This document shows, one piece after another, positions 59,365 to 64,000 of a DNA stretch of 64,000 nt. This DNA comes from Oscillospiraceae bacterium (GTDB taxonomy: Bacteria > Bacillota > Clostridia > Oscillospirales > Oscillospiraceae). The stretch's first letter is position 1; every line of letters starts with the position of its first letter. Location of the stretch: assembly GCA_017527825.1 (NCBI GenBank), contig JAFXPO010000047.1:1-64000 (forward strand), in the 5' to 3' direction. The translations under genes and the position numbers were made by a program. Under the pieces are notes generated by a model. It had not been told where the DNA came from. It searched no databases and saw nothing but the letters and a program-made list of their open reading frames with translations.

Positions 59365-60891
59365 TTACGGCTTGAGCTCCAAGTAGAGATTGCGGTACTG
59401 CCTGGCGGAGTTCTCCCAGGAGACGTCCTTCTCCATGTCGCGCACCACCATCTCATCCCAGCGGGCGCGGTCGGTGAAATACAGCGTCTTGGCGCGGTTG
59501 CAGGCGTCGAGCAGCAGCCCGTTCTCGTAGCGATCGAACGTGAAGCCGTTGCCGCGGTTCTCATACTCGTTGTACGGCTCCACCGTATCCTTGAGACCGC
59601 CGGTCTCGCGGACGATGGGCACCGTGCCGTAGCGCATGGCGATGAGCTGCGTCAGCCCGCAAGGCTCGAACAGGCTCGGCACCAGCAGCGCGTCGGAGCC
59701 GGCGTAGATCATGTGGGCGCGTCCCTCGTCGTACATGATGTTGGAGCAGACGCTGCCCTTGTAGGCGTTTTCATAATAGCGGAACGCGTCCTCATACTGC
59801 GCGTCGCCCGTGCCCAGCACGACGACCTGCGTGTTGCCGTCCATCAGCGCGGGCATGATGGCGTTGATGAGGTCGAGACCCTTCTGGTTGGTCAGGCGGG
59901 AGATCAGACCGATGACGAATTTGTTTTCGTCCTCCTCCAGTCCCAGCGCCTTCTGAAGCGCCAGCTTGTTCGCCTTCTTCTGCTTCACCGCGTCCTTGCT
60001 GTCATAGTTCGCCGTGAGCAGCGTGTCGGTCTTGGCGTTCCACAGGTCGCAGTCGATGCCGTTGACGATGCCGCGCAGCTTGTGGTTGTGATAGCGCAGG
60101 TGCGCGTCCAGATTCTCACCGTAGAACGGGGTCTGGATCTCGCCGGCATAGGTGTTGCTGACGGTGGTAATCATGCTGGCATAGCTGAGTCCCGCCTTGA
60201 GCATGTTGGAGTCCACCCAGTCCTGCTGCAAAACCGCATAGTCGAACAGCGCGTCGGGCAGGTTTGTCCAGTATTTGATCGTCTCGTTGTTGTAGATGCC
60301 CTGGAAGCGCAGGTTGTGGATGGTCAGCACGCTCTTGGCGCCCGCCACCGGCGTACCGCCGAACATCGCCTGCTGGAACACCGGCACCAGCGCCGCCTGC
60401 CAGTCGTGGCAGTGGATGATGTCGGGCACCCAGTTCATGTAGTTGAGCGCCGCCAGCGCCGCCTTGGAGAAGAAGCAGAACTTGGGGATATCGTCCACGA
60501 GGTTCGTGTACGGATTGCCCCAGCCGAAAAACTCCTCATTGTCGATGAAATCATAGACCACGCCGTCCCAGACGTACTCCATGATGCCGACATAGTACTG
60601 ATGACCGTCCGCGCAGAGATCCATCATAAACTCGCCGCGATAGACCATCTTCTCCTGATATTTTTCCGGGATGCACTTGTAGCGCGGCAGGATGACCTTA
60701 ACGTCGCAGTTCTGCTTGGTCAGCGCCTTGGGCAGGGCGTACATCACATCGCCCAAGCCGCCGGTTTTAACAAAGGGATAGCACTCCGAGCCGATAAACG
60801 CCACGCTGCGGCGGGGTTCGGGCATGGGCGCCTCAACGGGCGCCTCTACTTTCGTGGTTTTTTTCACGGTCTTCGTCTTTTTCTCTGCCAT
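59365..60891 (-). CDS. glgA: Glycogen synthase (ADP-glucose type)
   Basis: A 508-residue GT5 glucosyltransferase that extends alpha-1,4-glucan from ADP-glucose. After a 27-residue Lys/Pro/Glu-rich extension (not usual in the family) comes SECYPFVKTGGLGDVMYALPKAL with the KxGGL substrate loop, then PDIIHCHDWQAALVP, a GIDCDLWN segment, the second-domain LISRLTNQKGLDLI, and VPSLFEPCGLTQLIAMRYGTVPIVRETGGLKDTV at the nucleotide site. It is a single-gene unit here; no other glg gene is in the window. Confidence 0.95.
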   Translation of the reverse strand: MAEKKTKTVKKTTKVEAPVEAPMPEPRRSVAFIGSECYPFVKTGGLGDVMYALPKALTKQNCDVKVILPRYKCIPEKYQEKMVYRGEFMMDLCADGHQYYVGIMEYVWDGVVYDFIDNEEFFGWGNPYTNLVDDIPKFCFFSKAALAALNYMNWVPDIIHCHDWQAALVPVFQQAMFGGTPVAGAKSVLTIHNLRFQGIYNNETIKYWTNLPDALFDYAVLQQDWVDSNMLKAGLSYASMITTVSNTYAGEIQTPFYGENLDAHLRYHNHKLRGIVNGIDCDLWNAKTDTLLTANYDSKDAVKQKKANKLALQKALGLEEDENKFVIGLISRLTNQKGLDLINAIMPALMDGNTQVVVLGTGDAQYEDAFRYYENAYKGSVCSNIMYDEGRAHMIYAGSDALLVPSLFEPCGLTQLIAMRYGTVPIVRETGGLKDTVEPYNEYENRGNGFTFDRYENGLLLDACNRAKTLYFTDRARWDEMVVRDMEKDVSWENSARQYRNLYLELKP

Positions 60892-60967
60892 TTCGGCTCT
60901 CCTTCCAACTTTTCAAATCATTTGTAAAGGCAAACGCCATATTTTGCGCTGTATTAGTTTATTATGA

Positions 60968-60980
60968 TAGCACACTTTTT
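60968..60980 (-). promoter_or_regulatory. Possible extended -10 promoter of glgA
   Basis: On the minus strand TGC-TATCAT, an extended -10 type element, about 75 bases before glgA; a weak TTCCAT lies 17 bases further upstream. No better promoter is visible in the 60892-61036 gap. Confidence 0.35.
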
Positions 60981-61036
60981 CCAAAAATGGAACTGTTTTC
61001 CGCGTATTTTTGTAAAGCGTGACCCAGCCTTTTCCG

Positions 61037-61065
61037 TTGACTTTTTTCGACGTTTTGTATAGTAT
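61037..61065 (+). promoter_or_regulatory. Sigma-A promoter of the hydrogenase operon
   Basis: TTGACT (61037-61042), a 17-base spacer and TAGTAT (61060-61065; TATAGT overlaps two bases earlier), 45 bases before the first hydrogenase gene. Confidence 0.6.
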
Positions 61066-61110
61066 GTATCGCAGTGTCCAAAAAACTGCCAACAACGAGG
61101 AGGATCACCC

Positions 61111-61608
61111 ATGGGCAAGCAGGACGTCCTCAAGCGCGTGGAGGAGATCGTCGACAGCTACGGCTGCCGGCGGGAGGCTCTGATCGCGATTATGCAGGAC
61201 ATTCAGAATGAATATAAGTATCTCAGCACTGAGGCGCTGGAGCTTGTGGCGAACAAACTCGGCGTCGGCGTGGCGAAGGTCTACAGCGTCGCAACATTCT
61301 ACGAGAATTTCTCTCTGGAGGCAAAGGGCAAGTACATCGTCAAGGTCTGTTGCGGCACGGCATGTCATGTGCGCAAGTCCCAGCCCATCTATGACGGACT
61401 GCGCGAGTACCTCGGCCTGACCGGCAAGCAAAAGACCTCGTCCGACGCCATGTTCACCCTGGAGACCGTGGCATGTCTCGGCGCGTGCGGGCTTTCACCG
61501 GTCATGACCGTCAATGATGAGGTTCACCCCAAGATGACGCCGGAGAGCGCCATTGAGCTGCTGGAGGAACTGCGGGCAAAGGAGGGTGCGAACCATGCCG
61601 AAGCGTAA
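61111..61608 (+). CDS. hydC: NuoE-like [2Fe-2S] subunit of the [FeFe] hydrogenase (HydC)
   Basis: A 165-residue thioredoxin-like ferredoxin. An N-terminal helical part (EALIAIMQDIQNEYKYLSTEALELVANKLG) is followed by the 2Fe-2S site with Cys in VCCGTACH and CLGACGLSP. It forms the small subunit of NAD-linked, often electron-bifurcating hydrogenases. SD GAGGAGG is upstream of the ATG. First gene of the operon; its end overlaps hydB by 14 bases. Confidence 0.93.
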   Translation: MGKQDVLKRVEEIVDSYGCRREALIAIMQDIQNEYKYLSTEALELVANKLGVGVAKVYSVATFYENFSLEAKGKYIVKVCCGTACHVRKSQPIYDGLREYLGLTGKQKTSSDAMFTLETVACLGACGLSPVMTVNDEVHPKMTPESAIELLEELRAKEGANHAEA

Positions 61609-63478
61609 GCTGACCCGCGAGCGTCTCAACGCGATGCGTCTTGAGGCAAAGACGCTCCTCGCCGCCAACACGCGGGAGGTGCTGGTCTGCGCCGGTACGG
61701 GCTGCATCGCCGGCGGCTCGCTGAACATTTACGACGCCGTGAAAAAGCTCTGCGAGGACAAGGGGCTCAAGACCCGCGTCTCCCTCAAGCAGGAGGACAA
61801 CGGCGGAAACGCGCTGCACTTCAAGAAAACCGGCTGCCACGGCTTCTGTGAGATGGGTCCCCTGCTCCAGATCGAGCCGGACGGCATTCTCTACACCCAC
61901 GTCAAGGTGGAGGACGCCGAGGAGATCGTGGAACGCACGATCATGAAGGGTGAGGTCATAGACCGCCTGCTCTATACACTCGACGGCAAGTCCTATGCCA
62001 AGGACAGCGAGATTCCGTTTTACAAGCTGCAAAAGCGGCTGGTGCTGGAAAACTGCGGCTACACCGACGCCGAGGACCTGACCGAGTACATCGCCCGCGA
62101 TGGCTACGTTGCCTTTGAAAAGGCGCTCTTTGAGATGACCGACGAGGGTATCTGCAAAGAGATTCTGGACTCCGGTCTGCGCGGTCGCGGCGGCGCGGGC
62201 TTCCCCATGGGCCGCAAGTGGGACAGCGTGCGCAAGCAGCCCAAGGGCAAAAAGTACGTCGTCTGCAACGGCGACGAGGGCGACCCCGGCGCGTTCATGG
62301 ATCGCTCCATCATGGAGGGCAACCCCCACTCCATCATCGAAGGCATGCTGATCGCCGCGCTGGCGGCGGGCAGCGACGAGGGCTACATCTACGTCCGCGC
62401 CGAGTATCCGCTGGCGGTCGACCGCCTGCGCACCGCCATCGACAAGGCGGAGAAGCTCGGTCTGCTGGGCGACAACATCATGGGCACCGGCTTCAGCTTC
62501 CACCTGCACATCAACCGCGGCGCGGGCGCCTTCGTCTGCGGCGAGGGCAGCGCGCTGACCGCCTCCATCGAGGGCAAGCGCGGCATGCCCCGCGTCAAAC
62601 CGCCGCGTACCGTCGAGCATGGCCTCTGGGGTCAGCCCACGGTGCTCAACAACGTGGAGACCTACGCCAACGTCCCGCTCATCATCCGCAAGGGTTCGGA
62701 ATGGTTCCGCTCCATCGGCACGGAGAAGTCCAGCGGTACCAAGGCGTTCGCCCTCACCGGTAACGTGGTCAACACCGGTCTCATTGAGGTGCCCATGGGC
62801 ACCACGCTGCGGGAGATCATCTTCGACATCGGCGGCGGCATCAAGGACGGCAAGAAGTTCAAGGCGGTGCAGATCGGCGGTCCCGCGGGCGGCTGCCTCA
62901 CCGAGGAGCATCTTGATATGCCGCTGGACTTCGACTCCCTCAAGAGCGTCGGCGCGATCATCGGCTCCGGCGGTCTCGTCGTCATGGACGAGGACACCTG
63001 CATGGTGGAGACCGCGCGCTTCTTCATGAGCTTCACACAGAACGAATCCTGCGGCAAGTGCGTTCCCTGCCGCGAGGGTACCAAGCGCATGCTGGAGATT
63101 CTCACCCGTATCGTCAACAACGAGGGCACGATGGACGATCTCGCCCTGCTGGAGTCCCTGTCCGCCACCATTTCCGAGGCGTCGCTGTGCGGTCTCGGCC
63201 AGGCGGCGTGCAACCCGGTCATCAGCACTCTCAAATACTTCCGCGACGAGTACCTGGCTCATGTGGTGGACAAGCACTGCCCGCACTGCAACGGGCGCAA
63301 AGTGCAGCTCGTCATCGACCCCAGCCTCTGCCGCGGCTGCGGCAAGTGCCGCAAGAACTGCCCGATGGAGGCTATCTCCGGCGAAATCCGCCAGCCCCAT
63401 ACCATTGACACCGAAAAATGCATCAAGTGCGGCGCCTGTTGGAGCAACTGCCCGTTTGGCGCCATCAGAGAGGAGTGA
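61595..63478 (+). CDS. hydB: NuoF-like NADH/FMN subunit of the [FeFe] hydrogenase (HydB)
   Basis: A 627-residue protein. N-terminal thioredoxin-like 2Fe-2S domain (VCAGTGCIAGGS; CHGFCEMGP), then the NuoF core with the NADH loop GRGGAGFPMGRKW and the FMN site NGDEGDPGAFMDR, an SLBB segment, the 4Fe-4S motif ESCGKCVPCREG, and a C-terminal double ferredoxin (CRGCGKCRKNCP; CIKCGACWSNCPFG). This domain order is that of HydB from bifurcating hydrogenases, where FMN splits electrons from NADH and ferredoxin. The ATG at 61595 has AAAGGAGG upstream; a longer frame from 61553 lies in hydC. Confidence 0.95.
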   Translation: MPKRKLTRERLNAMRLEAKTLLAANTREVLVCAGTGCIAGGSLNIYDAVKKLCEDKGLKTRVSLKQEDNGGNALHFKKTGCHGFCEMGPLLQIEPDGILYTHVKVEDAEEIVERTIMKGEVIDRLLYTLDGKSYAKDSEIPFYKLQKRLVLENCGYTDAEDLTEYIARDGYVAFEKALFEMTDEGICKEILDSGLRGRGGAGFPMGRKWDSVRKQPKGKKYVVCNGDEGDPGAFMDRSIMEGNPHSIIEGMLIAALAAGSDEGYIYVRAEYPLAVDRLRTAIDKAEKLGLLGDNIMGTGFSFHLHINRGAGAFVCGEGSALTASIEGKRGMPRVKPPRTVEHGLWGQPTVLNNVETYANVPLIIRKGSEWFRSIGTEKSSGTKAFALTGNVVNTGLIEVPMGTTLREIIFDIGGGIKDGKKFKAVQIGGPAGGCLTEEHLDMPLDFDSLKSVGAIIGSGGLVVMDEDTCMVETARFFMSFTQNESCGKCVPCREGTKRMLEILTRIVNNEGTMDDLALLESLSATISEASLCGLGQAACNPVISTLKYFRDEYLAHVVDKHCPHCNGRKVQLVIDPSLCRGCGKCRKNCPMEAISGEIRQPHTIDTEKCIKCGACWSNCPFGAIREE

Positions 63479-63483
63479 GCGAC

Positions 63484-64000
63484 ATGGCAAAAGGATTTAT
63501 GACAATCGACGGCCAGCGTGTCGCCTTCGACGGGGAAAAGAACGTCCTCGCCGTCATTCGCAAGGCAGGTATCGAGATGCCCACCTTCTGCTACCACTCC
63601 GACCTGTCCACCTACGGCGCATGTCGCATGTGCCTTGTGGAGGACGAACGCGGCAAGCTGGACTCCTCCTGCTCCATGGAGCCGCGGGACGGGCTGAGCG
63701 TCAAGACCAACAGCATGCGGCTTTTGAAGCACCGCCGTACCATTCTTGAGCTGATGCTCGCCTCCCACGACTGCGACTGCACCGTCTGCCCCAAGAGCGG
63801 AAAGTGCCGCTTGCAGGAGCTGGCGCAGCAGTTCGGCGTGCGCCGCGTCCGCTTCAAGGACACCCGCGAGCGCCATGAGATCGACGATTCCAGCGACTGC
63901 GTCTGGCGCGATCCCAACAAGTGCATCCTCTGCGGCGACTGCGTGCGCGTGTGCGAGGAAATTCAGGGCATGAACATTCTCGACTTTGTGGGTCGCGGCG
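63484..64000 (+). CDS. hydA: [FeFe] hydrogenase catalytic subunit, N-terminal part (HydA; runs off window)
   Basis: The first 172 codons of a NuoG/HydA-like protein. A plant-type 2Fe-2S ferredoxin domain (FCYHSDLSTYGACRMCLVE, later CSME) is followed by the NuoG-type cluster region HDCDCTVCPKSGKCRLQ and the start of a dicluster ferredoxin (CILCGDCVRVCEEIQG). The H-cluster domain is beyond the window, so a formate dehydrogenase or NuoG-like subunit cannot be strictly excluded, but with HydC and HydB upstream a HydABC hydrogenase is the best reading. It begins 5 bases after hydB; SD GAGGAG is upstream. Confidence 0.85.
   Translation, partial: MAKGFMTIDGQRVAFDGEKNVLAVIRKAGIEMPTFCYHSDLSTYGACRMCLVEDERGKLDSSCSMEPRDGLSVKTNSMRLLKHRRTILELMLASHDCDCTVCPKSGKCRLQELAQQFGVRRVRFKDTRERHEIDDSSDCVWRDPNKCILCGDCVRVCEEIQGMNILDFVGRG

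Noticed and set aside
61511-63490. 659-codon antisense frame over hydB
   Set aside because: Mirror of a well-supported hydrogenase gene; composition (Ala/Val/Leu/His) is that of a reversed frame and no family is recognisable.
1-64000. CRISPR arrays, rRNA or tRNA genes, and insertion sequences with transposases
   Set aside because: I found no evenly spaced short repeats with unique spacers, no tRNA cloverleaf or rRNA sequence that I could recognise, and no transposase other than the serine recombinase.

Overview
The window comes from a GC-rich, spore-forming, anaerobic Firmicute, most likely a clostridial gut-type bacterium of the Oscillospiraceae/Ruminococcaceae kind. Evidence for this is a complete spoIIIAA-AH operon, a sporulation-type polysaccharide deacetylase, a bifurcating-type [FeFe] hydrogenase operon, SLH, cohesin and dockerin surface proteins, and strong Shine-Dalgarno sequences throughout. 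The species cannot be named from the sequence.

Layout. 1-229: start of a chemoreceptor (minus) behind a 236-nt leader. 755-1819: a NahK-like sugar kinase (plus), convergent with an ACT-domain/PFL/glmS cluster (5371-1852, minus). 7606-6140: a MATE exporter with tcdA, preceded by what looks like a transcription attenuator. 8601-7675: a class-M-like sirtuin with a strong promoter and operator-like repeats. 26087-8959 (minus) is one long, almost gap-free run: spoIIIAA-AB-AC-AD-AE-AF-AG-AH, asp23, nusB, xseA, xseB, ispA, a ~650-nt structured non-coding RNA, a four-helix membrane protein, dxs, tlyA, nadK, argR, recN, an M28-like membrane protein and tyrS. The RNA plus membrane protein between ispA and dxs has the locus signature of OLE RNA and its partner OapA. 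A REC-GGDEF-EAL regulator (27866-26190) precedes the spoIIIA operon.

53051-28042 (minus) is a 25-kb surface-protein operon of six genes. It has three giant secreted proteins (2288, 2158 and 2792 residues), a cohesin protein with SLH repeats, and two dockerin proteins. No glycoside hydrolase is present, so it looks like a cellulosome-style assembly logic used for surface architecture.

53277-59300 is the most striking part. A pdaB-like sporulation deacetylase gene is cut in two, in frame, by a 5250-bp element flanked by a 5-bp direct repeat (CCCCA). The element encodes a large serine recombinase, a 36-residue companion protein, and a cargo operon (925-residue Fe-S flavoprotein, HypA, a 61-residue protein) with its own promoter and terminator. 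Excision would restore a 257-codon pdaB. This is the architecture of the skin-type elements that are excised during sporulation.

60891-59365 is glgA, whose terminator overlaps the pdaB ribosome-binding site. 61111-64000 is hydC-hydB-hydA (NuoE-, NuoF- and NuoG/HydA-like), the last truncated by the window end.
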